Shown piece by piece: positions 11,274-23,156 of a stretch of 64,000 bases of DNA (positions are counted from its first letter, which is position 1; every line of letters starts with the position of its first letter). Origin of the DNA: Naganishia liquefaciens (taxonomy: Eukaryota > Basidiomycota > Tremellomycetes > Filobasidiales > Filobasidiaceae); NCBI GenBank assembly GCA_013423385.1, contig BLZA01000023.1, forward strand, positions 437,782-501,781, given 5' to 3'. The notes beneath the pieces are model-generated. The model searched no databases and was not told the DNA's origin. It saw nothing but the letters and a program-made list of their open reading frames with translations. The translations under genes were made by a program, and so were the position numbers.

Positions 11274-14200
11274 CTAGCAATTCCAGAAAAGAATTTGCGG
11301 GCTTTCCGGTTCAGACCGCTCGATGGTCGCCTTATCCCACCCTTCTCCCTGAGTTTCGCTCTTCTCAATCTGAGACAACGCATCTTCCACCGACACCACC
11401 GTAATGTCCTGCAGTTTCATCGATGATTTGATGTACGGCAGCAAGGAGGTCAAGGCGTCAATCTCTGAGTAGGGGAGATCTCGTGAGAAGACTGAAGTCC
11501 CGGTCGTGATCAGTTTGCGCTGTGAGATCCAGCACATCGAATCAGTACAAGAAATTGTTGAATTGAGTTGGGGTTCACGCACCTTCATGAGCGAGACGAA
11601 TGGCATGATCCGCTTGTCCTTAATAAGACCACTGGATTGAAGACTCTCCTTGATCTTCTTGTCATCGACAGTATTGCTGCTTTCATCGTACGCTTCGCGC
11701 AGAACTTCGATAGCTCCGTCTTGCCAGGAAGGATACTTGGTGGCGACGAATATACGAGCAGATCGTGGCTTGCTGGGATCGTAGGTGATAGTCTTTCCCT
11801 TGCCCTTCTTCTTTGTCATCGCCGCCTCTGTCGATCGCATGTTGGACAAAACACCTCGCATGTACTCAAGCTGTGCCAGAACACCTTCATCGATCTTGCC
11901 CTCAACTTCTGGCCAGAGCGCAGATTGTACGGAAGTGCTTTCCTCCAAGATGTCGCGCCAGATGAACTCGGCATAATGAGGAATGAACGGCTGAGCCATC
12001 AATGCACTCGTGCGGAGGAAGTGGAAAACGAGCTCGGCGTGCATGCCGTCTCCGCCGTTTTCAGCCAAGGTGACTTCTCGGTACCAGTCACGAGCGCTCT
12101 GGTACTCATAGTAACCGTACTTCAAAGAGTCCTTGTAGACAGTGCTGCGACAGGACGATGAATTTCGTATGGCGAATATCGTAACGGTTTCCGACTTACT
12201 CAATGAACGCCTTCTTGGTCTTGGTGTTGAGAAGATCCATCTCGAGCTTGAATGCCTTGTCGTGCGAGTTGTATTCCCCGGTTCGAAGCTCTCCGCGGGA
12301 GCGGGCGTTCTTCATTTCCTGCGAAGCATCGCCCAGCCGTACTCAGCCTTCCAATCATAGCTCTTCGTCAACCGAGTACTTACAGTTGCCCATTCCGTGG
12401 CGGTGTGCAATCGCAAAATAGCAGCGTTCGCTGTAAGTTCTTCGAAGCTGTTGAGAATGGCTTTGTTGAGCGCCAGACTCCTGATCTATCAAGAGTGGAC
12501 TCACTTGGCATCCGTCAACTCGTCACCCGCATCGGCGAGAGTCAATCGAGTAGCATCTGCACCAAACTTCTTGACCGCCTCTCCCAGTGTCAAGAAGTTT
12601 CCAGTACTCTTGGACATTTTCTTTCCGTTCAACATCAAGTGTCCATTGGCTCTCATTGCCTTGGGCCAGTATTCTTCGCTGAACAGAGCCGAGTGGACGT
12701 AGATACAGAATGTCAAATGATTGGGAATCAAGTCCTTTCCAGAAGATCGGACGTCCATTGGGTAGAAGTACTGGAAGTTATACTTGAGCTGAGCTGCCTT
12801 CTCCAATTCCAGAGATTGACCTTCAGGGAAAGGTCCGTCCTGAAGGATGTAGCGCCAGACCTCATCGGTCATCTGGTCGGCGGTGATGCCGAGTGGTCCG
12901 ACCTTGTCACCGTAGATGCTGCCCTCGTGCAACAAGTTGGCGATAGTATAGTAGGACATGTAGATGGTCGAGTCGCTGAGCGACTCGACAAGGAACTGCG
13001 GGTCCCAGGGAAGCTTTGAGCCGAGACCATAGCTTCGGGCACAGGCCCACTGATTGAGCCAATCCAAAACGGCATCGAAAGAGTGTCGAACTTCAGGGAA
13101 GAACGTGTTCATTCGCTCGACAAGACTAATCAATCGCAATATACGGTCAGAACTCGACGCCAAACCGAGGAGATATCACACGTACAGCTTTGCCTTTGCC
13201 TTCCAATCCTCCACTCCGTAGTCGAGGTACCATTGGTCGCAGAGCGCGACGACACACTCGTCGGCGCTCCGAGACATGACCTGGTTCTCGGGCTCGGCGT
13301 AGGGGAACGCAAGATGGGCGTCAATCAACTGCTTCCTGACCAAGGGTTTGGCCTCCTGAACAGGCCGACCTTTGAAGTCTCCGACCAGCATGGTACCGTT
13401 GTTGAAGCCCTCCTTGTAGGCGATATCTTTGGCTTCCGCGAGCTGGACCTTGTCCTTCTGAGAGTTGATCTTGAGCTTGGCAACCAAAGCGGCGGCGGTG
13501 ACATCACCATAAGTTGGGGTGTTGAGTACAGGGATGGGATCGTTGGAAACCCATTCAGGCTTGATCTTGTAGTATTCAGCCTTCTTTCGCAAGTCCATAG
13601 TGGTGGCGTAATCATCGGGGGAGTCGGAAGGCACGCAACTGACAACGCCGGTACCCTTGTTGGCCAAGACTCCCTCCATGGGAACAACATAGATCTCGGG
13701 CAAAACTCCGAACGGAGGGTTGACCTTGGTACCGACAAGGTCGGCACCCTTGACTTCAGCCAACTTGTTCAACTTGCCCCTGTCTTCAAAGGTACCCTGG
13801 AAAGCCATGTTTCGTGCAGCCCGTTCGGTGATCAAGTAGGCTTCGGTAGCGGAAGCTTGATAGATGCCGTAGTTGATGGCGGTGCCGACGAAACAGTTAG
13901 TCTGGCCGTACATGGTTTCGGGCCTCAAAGTCGCGGCAACCATGAAGACTTCCTTTCCAGCCACAGCTTTCTTGACATCCTCGCTGACTCCTTCTGACCA
14001 CTGAGTGACCTTCATCTTAATAGCGGTGTACTCCTGAGGACCAACACCTTCTCCGCTTGCACGATCGTGATCCATACAGGGCTGATCGTCCTTGGGCGAG
14101 TAGATGGTGTATCGCTCTCCGAACTTGATCCTACCTTGGGCCTTGAGCTCGTTCATCTGCCATCGGACAAAAGAGTCGTAGTAGGGGTTGATGTCGGCTG

Positions 14201-15135
14201 GGTGATACGAGGTTGACATCAGTCCACATCCAGATCTAGTCCAGTATCCTTCCTTGACCCACTTGTGACGAACGACCTCCTCCAATCGATACGCGCACCC
14301 ATGGCGTTACAATCTTGCTGTGCGATAGGCGGGAAATATTGCGTCCAGTAAATGGGATCCGCAAACTTCTTAATTTCTTCTCGAGGGATGCCCAACAGCT
14401 CCATAATCTGGAACTGATACGTAAGACCGGTGGACTTGGCAGCAAGCTTTCCCTTCTTGGCTTTCGACGGGTCTGCTAGCGAAGCGGGAGCCGCGACGAG
14501 ATCCTTTTCATTTTGCGGGGCAGTCGGTCTCGAAAGCTGTTCGGCTTCTTCTTCTACGACTTCCGGGTCCTGGTAGCCGCTGAAGTCTTCTCCGAACATT
14601 TCCATCTCACGGATGAGCTTGTCGGCCGAGGACTAGGAAAGGCATGCGAAGTTGGTCTAAATGCCGATAGCAACATGGAGACTATCACTCACCTTGATTG
14701 GCATACCGGTAACGTGGAAACCAAGAGGGAACAAGGCCCTCTTACCCAACATTCGCTCGAAGCCACAGGCGAACTCGATCTTGGAAATGGAAAAGGCGTG
14801 TCCCAGGTGCAAGCTACCGTTCATGTACGGGTACGGGAACGTTCCGAGCCATTTCGGGTTCTGTGCTCTGATTTCAGAGGCAGTCATGGGCCTCGTAGCG
14901 GGATCCACGGATTCGGCGTAAGTCGCAGCGGGAGGAGCGGGCGCATCAATCTCAAAGACCTTTTGGTCGGCCCAGTATTGCTGAGCCTTTTTCTCCAGCT
15001 CGACGATGGTGTCTCGCTTGCCGGTCTGGCAGTCAAAGTATGATTGTCAGCCTTGAAAGTCTTTCAGATTACGAGTCTCCTAACCTTCTTGAGATCAAGA
15101 GTCTCGGCGTTCGCGGCCACAGCAGGAGCGGCCAT
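11274..15135 (-). CDS. LEU-RS (CDC60-like): cytosolic leucyl-tRNA synthetase
   Basis: Class I aminoacyl-tRNA synthetase that charges tRNA-Leu in the cytosol. Nine exons give 1,125 residues, normal for eukaryotic cytosolic LeuRS: 15085-15135, 14693-15025, 14263-14632, 13186-14197, 12505-13125, 12384-12447, 12200-12318, 11583-12144 and 11274-11519. All joins keep frame with 55-65 bp introns, except one of 63 bp and similar small variants. The HIGH-type signature reads [15 protein letters not shown] near residue 60. The KMSKS signature reads [12 protein letters not shown]. The editing (CP1) domain lies between them, with conserved text such as [18 protein letters not shown]. The C-terminus ends SPQILFWNC. 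The start is the ATG at 15135 ([17 protein letters not shown]), followed at once by the first intron. Upstream of it the frame stays open and resembles a mitochondrial presequence. The gene is divergent from CTK2. Confidence 0.96.
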
Positions 15136-15634
15136 GTTGAGTGTTCTCGTAGTAGTGAATGTGCGAAGGAAGCGGGACGTAGCGGTAATACGCAAACTTG
15201 CACGGATCTGATGGGGATTGAATGCAGTGCCAGTAGCCTTCAGCAACAGGCTCAGACAAGGTATTTTGGGCGACGTGCTGGACGTTCGACTCTGCAACCT
15301 GGAAAAGGGCGCAGCCGCAAGGGAAGTTGAGTCAGGCGTGAACGCAGAAAAGGAGGGCTTGGACTCGGCCAGACTTCGGAATTTCGATCGGGTTTCGTTC
15401 CGGCGGCCGGCGTTGCTTCCGCTCGGCGCGATCGATATCGGCTGCTGCAACATCTCATGCAACACGGTGTGGGTATCCTCTAGCACGAATGTGCCTCATG
15501 CTTCAGCAGTCTCCCGCTACATCACTCGCTTCAGAATACAGCTCAGAGAACTTTCCCAAATACCGCAACTCTCATCAATCCCTCAACGATCGGCGTCTAG
15601 TGGAACTGGTCCCGCACGTCTCTCTCCTGTCGAG
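15136..15634. promoter_or_regulatory. divergent promoter LeuRS / CTK2
   Basis: A 499 bp interval separates two head-to-head starts. It is unusual in being open in the frame of each flanking gene: minus strand up to 15486 in the LeuRS frame, plus strand from 15218 in the CTK2 frame. The LeuRS-frame extension just before the start is Arg/Ser/Thr rich and lacks acidic residues (LRITATSRFLRTFTTTRT). Confidence 0.55.
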
Positions 15635-17225
15635 ATGTCTTCGTCATTCGCTCAGCCATCCATGCCGCCGATTTCAAGCAATCTGAATTCGCCCGCAACA
15701 CCAGGTCCTCCAGTATCAGCGAATAAGCCGATTACCAAAGCGTATAAAGCCTACTTCTCGCAAGAGGAGATCGAGATATTATTCACAAAGCAGAGAGGCC
15801 AAGCTTCAACCACCAATGCAGAGAGGACGAAACAGCTTGCATGCGGGCTGATAGATGCAATAGGTCTGAGAATCGGTTTGTAAGTCTGTCTCCTGCGTAT
15901 CGATCGACTCTCGCTGATGGGCTGTTACACAGTCCGAGAAGGGTGATCGCAACTGGGCAGGCATTGTACCACCGGTTTCATCTATATTTTCCAATGTCGG
16001 AATTCAATCACATCGTTCGTAACCCGTATGCCTCATTCTCTGCTATCGTCTCACATGTATACAGGAGGTGTCATTATCCACGCTATACGTCGCCGCCAAA
16101 TTACACGATTGCCTGAAGAAGCCACGTGACCTTATATTAGCAAGTTACGCCATTCGACAACCCGACATGCTCAAGGGTCGTCTCGCGCTCTCCGTCGACC
16201 CAGCGATGTTCGACCCAAAACAGCTTGAAAGCGAGCGCAAAAGAATGCTGAGCGTGGAGAGATTAGTGCTGGAGACCCTTTGTTTCAACCTGATGGTCGG
16301 TGCGGAAGGAGGAGGATCACCGGGACTAGATGCCTTTGGACTGATAATAAAGCTTGGGAGAAAAGCGGGATGTGAGTAGACGAGTATGTCCGATTATGGG
16401 ACAAGCTCAGCGCATATCAGACAGGAGAAAATTCATCTTCACATCATGGAAGATGGTTATCGATTCGTGAGTTCTGACAACACCTGACAGAAACCAGCTG
16501 ACAGAACGTCGCCCAGATATCGCACAATAGCTTCATTATCCTACACGCCACAGGCAATATGCATCGCGTGCTTCTACGCAACGGCTCTTCTACAGTCGCC
16601 GCCACAGGACATCATCGCAGCGACAGCGAACGAAGGGGTTGCGATGGCAGAGACAGAAACGGAAATGGCGGAAGATATCGCCGCCTGTTTCCGGGTGATT
16701 GGTGAATGGCAGCAGGACGGCGACAGAACGTGGCTGCACGATCTGAGCGCGTCGATTGACGATGTATACGGCAAGTCATCTTGAATTCGCGGTTTTCCAT
16801 ATCGCTGACCGTGACAGCTGCCAATAACAGAAATTGTACATCTGATACTCGACCTACATGGCTTTCTGCTTCAATCCGCAACTCGGTCAACAACATCGGC
16901 CTCTGACATATCCCTCACGCCATCATTCGGCACTCCTGTTTCGCCTTCGGACCCCTCATCGAGTGGAGGTCCTCAGCCCACCCGGACCGCTCTCAACATG
17001 CACCCGCAGTTGATACCGGCACTCCCACTGCCAGTGCGGTGTAACTGGACACAGGAAAGATTGATGCAACTTAAGATCTGGCTGAGGGAACGATATCCGA
17101 AGCCAAGCGTATTCTCGGAAGAGCTCGAACCAGAACCTTTCAACGAAACAAAGCAGTTGAATATAGATACCCTCACGAAGGGTTTCGGTAGAAACGACGA
17201 GACAATACGGTTTCTGTTTTGGTAA
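15635..17225 (+). CDS. CTK2: cyclin, CTD kinase subunit beta (Ctk2-like)
   Basis: A cyclin partner of the Ctk1/Cdk12-type kinase that phosphorylates Ser2 of the RNA polymerase II C-terminal domain during elongation. Six exons: 15635-15879, 15933-16014, 16065-16371, 16421-16466, about 16505-16770 and 16831-17225, giving 446 residues. The cyclin box begins with AYFSQEEIEILFTKQRG and continues IGLRIGFPRRVIATGQALYH and YVAAKLHDCLKKPRDL, wording typical of fungal Ctk2 proteins. The second cyclin fold follows at about residues 200-300. The intron at 16771-16830 must use a GC donor (GCAAGT) to join Tyr to Glu-Ile-Val-His in frame. The intron near 16467-16504 is only about 38 bp. The start is the ATG at 15635 (MSSSFAQPSMPP). 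The gene converges on NOC2, with 123 bp between stops. Confidence 0.88.
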
Positions 17226-17348
17226 TAGCGAAGTAATAGCGAATTGGTAGGAATATCGGCGAGACCGCCGTACTGTTGTAAAGCGATGACTCATGGCATA
17301 CGCGATCAAGTGTACAAGGTCACAAGTACAGACAGAAGCAGAAACTGT

Positions 17349-20103
17349 CTACTCGTCTTCCATATCGTATTCTTCTTCATCTTCTTCGCCCTCACTCTCA
17401 TCCTCGGAATCATCGCTCGCAACCGGCGCCCGTTTATTTTCCTCTCGTGAGGCCTTTCCAATCGGAGGGCATCAGTCGCAATCCCATTTAATGTGGCAGT
17501 CACTTACCATTTCGATCTCCTTTCGTTTCTGGTCTCGAACCTTCTTCTGCAACCGCATCCATGACCCGATCGGCGTCTCGGTGACAGGTACGCCGTCCAA
17601 GAAGGCCTCGACTTCCGCACGGTCGTTCGGCGCAAAGGTAACGCTGCGCCTCTTCTTTTCTAGCCATTGACGGGTGACTTCGATCTTCTCGACCAGAGTC
17701 TTGAGCTGGTTGTTGACCTTGCCCGATGCGCCTCCCTTCTTGAGATATCGCTTCAGCATGAAGACTACTGGGATCGTCATCTCCGGAAAAGCAATATTTG
17801 TGCTCATTACGGCGTGGAATTCTCCCAAGAGGAAAACGAGTTCCTCAGCCAAAGTCTCCTGGTAGATCTTGGTCTTTGGGTAGCTGGCCGGAGCTTTGAT
17901 TGCGTACTCGAGATCAAGTGGTTTCAATGAAGCGTTCTTCGGCTTGGCTCGTTTGAACTCCACTGAATCCAGAATCTCGAGCAAGAAAGGCGACAGTGGC
18001 ACATAGTTGCCGGTTCGGGCAGTGATGCGGAGCAAGGCGTGCAAGACGTGGAATCGCAGAGGGAACCATCGGGATGTCGGTACAAGTCTTCAGAGTATTC
18101 GACAAGGCAAACATCAGTCCGCGACATGGCAGAATCCGACGACTTCTTACCGAATGACACCGATGGCGATTTGCACCAAGGGATATATCAGAGGCTCCAA
18201 AGGACTGGCTATGCCTCCAGATTCTATCACCTTCTCCTTGTCGCAACTTCCCGCCAAAACAAGACTCCAGAAATCCAGGCAATGAACGAATTGCCAGTTG
18301 TAGACGGCTCGAAAGGCTTCCTTGTCGGCCTGACCACTTCGCACAACACCTCTCAGATGCACCGCCAACATACGGATGTAGCCGAAGGCATGCGTGTAGG
18401 AGAGCTCTGGGTCTATTTGATATAGCTCAGCTGCTGTGTTCTTCATGAGGTTCAGTGCTGGCAGGGTGTGAGCCGAAGTAAGACGCAAAGGTGGCAGAAG
18501 GGCAGAGTAGATGTTCTGCAAAAGGTTTCATGAGAATCGTAGATCCAGGCAAGGGGGATTGACCTACCTTGAGACACATTTCCTTGATTGATTCATCTCC
18601 CGCAACATAAACCCTGCGGACCGCCAAGAAGCACGCAATTCGCACATTGTCCGCCGCTGATGACCAGAGATCCAACAACAGCTGCAAGGCAAAAAGATGT
18701 CAGTCGACGAACAGGCGGACGGAAGGAAAAATCTTCACCTTCAAGTACGCCTTCAACTGCTTCTTGTTGTCCATAACCCATGGCAGCAATTTCGTGCTCT
18801 CTGACACGGCAGTAAGAAGTAACCCAGATGCGTCCGACTCATCCTCGTCTTCCTTAGCAATTGGCGCAGATGGCAAAGATTTGATGAGGAACATCAAAGT
18901 GGAGAAATGGGACTTGATGAACTGAGGAAGTCGAGCTTGCGATTTGGGGACCTTGGAAACTTTGCTACAAGAAAGCTCTGAATAAGTTCAGGCCGAGGCA
19001 TTTCGAGAATTGACATACAATCTTCCGTTCGGAAGCTCCTTGTAAGGAATATGCTTGGCGAGAACGACCGGAGTAAATTTGAGAGCCGTCAAGATCAACT
19101 TGTTGAAGACTGTGGGGGAAAGAGCGTGAGTACAGACCAAGAAAAGATCTTAGAGTCGCTCACCTATGGCGCTGTCGACCTTGTACCTCGTCTCAAAATC
19201 CTCCTCGCCAGCCTCATTCATATGAGCCGCGGCTCGGAACGCAAGGACCATCTTTCGCAAGGATCGCAGCGATTTCTGCTCGATCATTGCGCGTTGCCAT
19301 CCACGAAGCATCTTCATGGTGACACTGATCTTCTCGGGCTCGGCAGCCTCGGGAATGCCGTCGAACTCGGGTTCTTCCTCATCTGAGTCGCTATCAGCGC
19401 CGTCGAAGTCCATTTCCTCGTCTTCGTCCTCTTCCTGCGCAGCGGCCTTGGTTTGCTTCTTCGACTTCTTGGCTGGTGCCTCTTCCTGGCCAAAGTCGAG
19501 CAGTTCGGCGTCGTTATCCTTAAGGTACTTGAAGAATTCCGGGTCCTTCTTCTCGAGTTCTGCCAGCTGTTTTGCCATCTCTGCCTCATCCACATCGGGG
19601 TCGTCCAGTTCGTCCTGGCCTTCTTCGTCGTCCAAGTCAAAATCTTCCTCGCCAATTGAAGAAATGGTGTCTTCTCCGTCATCTTCGTCGTCGTTCAGGT
19701 CGGCGCCCTGTATCAGCGAGAGATCAGAAGCACTGAACGTTGAGCGCTGGACTGACGACTCACCTCCTCGAGGTCTGATTCCCCATCGACTGCCTTACTG
19801 CGAAAGGAAAGGTTGCATTCAGTATTGCATTCTCGCCTCGAATTCAAGTCTTTCTTACCCCTTGCCCTTGTTCTTCTTGGACCCAGCTTCACCATCGCCC
19901 TCAACAATGACATCCTCGTCATCCTCGTCATCACTCGTCTCGTCTGCGTGCTTGCCCTTTCCGTTCTTCTCCTTTGCCGCCTTTCGGATCTCTCGACCCG
20001 CTACCTTCTTCTTCACCTGTTGGTACTTGCGCCGCTTTTCGATCGTCTGCTTGAGCTTGCCGGAAGAGACGAACTTCTTTGTCTGCTTTGTTGCTTTCGC
20101 CAT
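17349..20103 (-). CDS. NOC2: nucleolar complex protein 2 (Noc2)
   Basis: An essential nucleolar factor that pairs with Noc1 and Noc3 to move 60S ribosomal precursors from nucleolus to nucleoplasm. It starts at 20103 with a strongly basic end (MAKATKQTKKFVSSGKLKQ), followed by an acidic serine block (SDDEDDEDV) and a Glu/Asp-rich linker. The Noc2 core includes KYLKDNDAELLDF, MLRGWQRAMIEQKSLRSL and, across an intron at about 18085-18150, GVIRLVPTSRWFPLRFHVLH followed by YVPLSPFLLEIL. These are hallmark Noc2 segments. The last intron, 17454-17507, joins EIEM to ASREENK, and the protein ends in an acidic tail (EEYDMEDE). The gene has about nine short introns. It converges on CTK2. Confidence 0.94.
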
Positions 20104-20379
20104 GATTGCGATGGTGCTTGGTAGTTTGGAGAATGTCGCTGCGAGATGAGGAACCCTGAACCGCTTCGCGTTGACGCTGCTGCTGAACGCACTGAATTTC
20201 GAAAATCACGTGCAAATGGTGCGCCCTGCCCTTCTACAACTGAAACATCAGCTCACCGACAAAGTAAACACCTCATCCGACCAAAGCACGGTGATTGCGG
20301 GGGGTAGAATGCGCAATAGCGGGCTTGTTTCAACCTCAATAGAGTCAGGTCGTCCATTTTCAGATCCAGCTCGTGGCGC
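20104..20379. promoter_or_regulatory. divergent promoter NOC2 / nuclear protein
   Basis: About 276 bp separate the NOC2 start from the chosen start of the plus-strand neighbour. No specific site was recognised. Confidence 0.4.
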
Positions 20380-22673
20380 ATGAGTGCCGATTGCGGCTCA
20401 ACAATGTCGACGAAGGCACCGCGGCCATATGTATCCAGCACCCTTCAACGCGTAGCCCTTCCAACCACCGAGAAACCTCAGCGATGGGATGGAGCAGGCC
20501 ACGAACTGGATCATTCTGATCAGAGGGTAGCGGAGGCGACTCAAGAGAGCTCAGGGAAGCGGACCACTGAGGATGCAACAGCTTTGCTGAGTATCAAAGA
20601 GAGGTGAGTGATCATGTTCATTGATGGGCAGTCTGAGAGACTGACTTGCCATGCTTTCCAGTCTGGTCTTACTGCAGTCTTTGCAGCAGACGCGCCAACA
20701 CCATGTGCAAGAACTGTTCCCTGTCTTTACGACATCACAAGGGTCAAGACCGCAAGGTCAGGAGAAATGTCGCGAGGAGGAGAACTCCCCGCCAAAGCAC
20801 GACATCAAATTGATCGGACGATGCGGTCTGGAGGTTGGGCCGGTCAGCTTCCAAGACATCTCCTTGTACGAGTGCCGCTTCTTGGAGTACCAGCATCCTG
20901 CTCAGACGTCTCATCCCTCGGTAAGTCTCGCAGTCGGTAGTCCACGCAAGAAATCGGTTCATCAACTCGCCTCTTCAGCCTTCCAAGACCATGGGACGAA
21001 AGGAGGCGGAGATGAACATCAGGAACCAAATCGTAGGCCACATCGGCGAACAGAACCTTTTTAGCGCACTCATTGTGATGTGATCCGTCCTGACAGGTAC
21101 CATCCGTGACAACGAGAATCACCGAATTGAGCGAGAAGCTTCCTTGGCTTCAACAACTCCTACGCGCTTGCCAAGTTCAACCCGGCGCCAAAGATCAAGA
21201 CCTCAAGAAGCTGGGAGATGTCGTGGACCATATCGCAGCGGGAATTCCATTGCCGCCAACACCGCCAGACGGATCCGCACCTTTCATCCCATCATTGCCG
21301 CGGAAGTCATCCATCATTCGACCCCAGACTGCCGGTCGATGCTGGCGCGTCGACAGGAAGAAGGCTCCTCTTTTCCTGCTGTCGTTCAAAGAGAATCCAA
21401 CAACGAAGTTCTTGATACCGGTGCAATTGTCCCTGATGGAGTTCTGCCAATTGAAGACGACAGCGGTCCCTTTGCAATCGAGAACGATAGACCGACAGAT
21501 AGCACCAGAAACAATGGACCTGGTGATCACCATGTTCTTACCATGTCGGGGCTGGGGCAGATTCGAGAAGACGCCTGACCTGACCCGCAGTTACCGGACG
21601 GTCACCACTCGGCGTATAAAGGCTCATTCTTACGGCGAGTCTGCGTCTCAGGACAAAATGCTTCGACCATTGCCCGCAGATCCGAAATCCGACTTTGGCC
21701 CGATCGGAGGCATCAGTATTCCTGCCGGCATGCTAGAGCCAGTCGAGATATCGCTAACAGGATTGACCCAGAACATCAGCACTCGCGTGAGAGCACTAGC
21801 GACGGAAATCGAGAACTTTGACAGTCAAGCCCACGCCGCAGCGCCAGTATCAAAACGAGATGGCGTCCGCAATACATCGGCGCAAACCGCGGCAAATGGA
21901 TCAGGCTCAATAGACAATGGGAGATTGCAGAGTCGTCTGTCAGGAACATCGGTGGCATCATCTTCCCAAGGCCAGAGGACAATATCGCCGACTGCAACAA
22001 CAGAAGCCTGGGCCACGGCCGTGAACCGGAGCGGCCTCGAGCATATCTCACAAGGCTCTAGGCGGTTCAGGCAGGGCGATGCGCAGGGATTTGATGAAGA
22101 CAGAGTCAGCAGCACCCCGCCTGCAGCATCAGGTCTGGACCGACCGCTGGGCGACATACCCTGGAAGGCGCAATTATTCGAGAGACTGGTAGGTGGCCGT
22201 GGCTTGTATCGTCAGCAACCCATATTCATCTCGACTTCTACGTTTGGCAGCTGAAGCGGGTGCCAAAACGTGCATTCTTGCAGTGTCGGCGATCTCCGCC
22301 GCCGCTGTCGGCGCAACACGACACTGCTGTAAGCCGAATTGATCTTGCCTTAATCATCAGGAGGTGTTACTAATTAAGAGATCGATCACAGAATGCCAAT
22401 AATCCCTCGACGCCGGTCCTGACGGATCTGACGCAGAAGGGACGGAATGGCATGACATCGCGATCGGGTCTGAATGGTCCGCACGGCAGTATTGGCTCTC
22501 GAAAGCGGAAGGCGCCCGAAAGCGAGACCACGATCCCGGAGACGACGATTACGCTGGATTCGCTAGAACAGTCCATTCTCAAGCGAACAGCGACGCCAAC
22601 TGCGACCGCTGTTACTAGCCAGCCGGCGCGGTCTCCGGCCAAACATCCTCGACCGACAACAGCTTCGGATTAA
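20380..22673 (+). CDS. unrecognised nuclear-type protein with coiled-coil head and basic tail
   Basis: Exons that join in frame are about 20380-20603, 20663-20914, 20979-21030, 21100-22190 and 22391-22673. The N-terminal part is Gln/Glu-rich and helical (LLQSLQQTRQHHVQELFPVF), followed by CGLEVGPVSFQDISLYECRF. A charged helix then bridges an intron (KEAEMNIRNQIVPSVTTRI, TELSEKLPWLQQLLRACQ) and leads into IAAGIPLPPTPPDGS. The C-terminal third is Ser/Thr/Pro rich, and the last exon carries a probable nuclear localisation signal (SRKRKAPE) before ending KHPRPTTASD. A further intron may lie in the 21.3-21.6 kb stretch. The ATG at 20404 is an alternative start. The architecture resembles a chromatin-complex subunit, but I do not recognise the family. 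Confidence 0.65.
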
Positions 22674-22679
22674 GAGACA

Positions 22680-23156
22680 TTGCAACAATCATCTTGGACT
22701 CTTCGACATCATTATCGATCGTCCCCCTTGTTTGCTGGTAAAATTCAGAGTGTTCCTTCGATGCCTGAACCGGGACCGCCAGCATTTTCTCTTACAAGTA
22801 TATCACTCAAGTCTCAGCCTGTCGAGTGTTCTTTGGCGGCAGTCGAGACGCTCTTCATGTCTCCTAATCCAGTTGGATCTCCCACGCCAAGTGGTATGCC
22901 GGGGACGACACCGTCAGTCGCATCCGATTCACGGAATCATCATGCACACTTCCTGCAACGGTCTGCTGGTTTGGAGCGGTCCGCTTCAGCAATGACGCCG
23001 AGGAATCTCCTCAAAATGCAACTAAAGCTGGTCGCTTTCTGCTCAAATGCCGCAAATAACGTTTACGTCCGGTTTCTTGTATTACGAGAAGCGTCAACAA
23101 GTTCTGGCTATATCCCGCCGGCTGAAATTCTGCCGCGGTCGTCTTCAATGCCCTAA
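22680..23156 (+). CDS. possible Ser/Pro-rich protein or exon
   Basis: An open plus-strand frame directly after the preceding stop. From an internal ATG at 22752 it reads MPEPGPPAFSLTSISLKS and continues with SPNPVGSPTPSGMPGTTPS, then MTPRNLLKMQLKLVAFC. Composition is like the Ser/Pro-rich tails of neighbouring genes. It could be a small gene, a displaced exon or the remnant of one. No homologue is recognised. Confidence 0.3.
   Translation: MQQSSWTLRHHYRSSPLFAGKIQSVPSMPEPGPPAFSLTSISLKSQPVECSLAAVETLFMSPNPVGSPTPSGMPGTTPSVASDSRNHHAHFLQRSAGLERSASAMTPRNLLKMQLKLVAFCSNAANNVYVRFLVLREASTSSGYIPPAEILPRSSSMP

Noticed and set aside
12280-12300. Possible tRNA B-box (GGTTCGAAGC)
   Set aside because: It is within a LeuRS exon and no A-box or cloverleaf can be drawn around it.
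13083-13997. 304-residue plus-strand frame inside LeuRS
   Set aside because: It lies opposite highly conserved LeuRS exons and has no independent similarity.
18588-18925. Plus-strand frames inside NOC2
   Set aside because: They overlap conserved NOC2 exons on the other strand and have shadow composition.
19316-20149. 277-residue Ser-rich plus-strand frame
   Set aside because: It is the antisense of the acidic and basic N-terminal part of NOC2.
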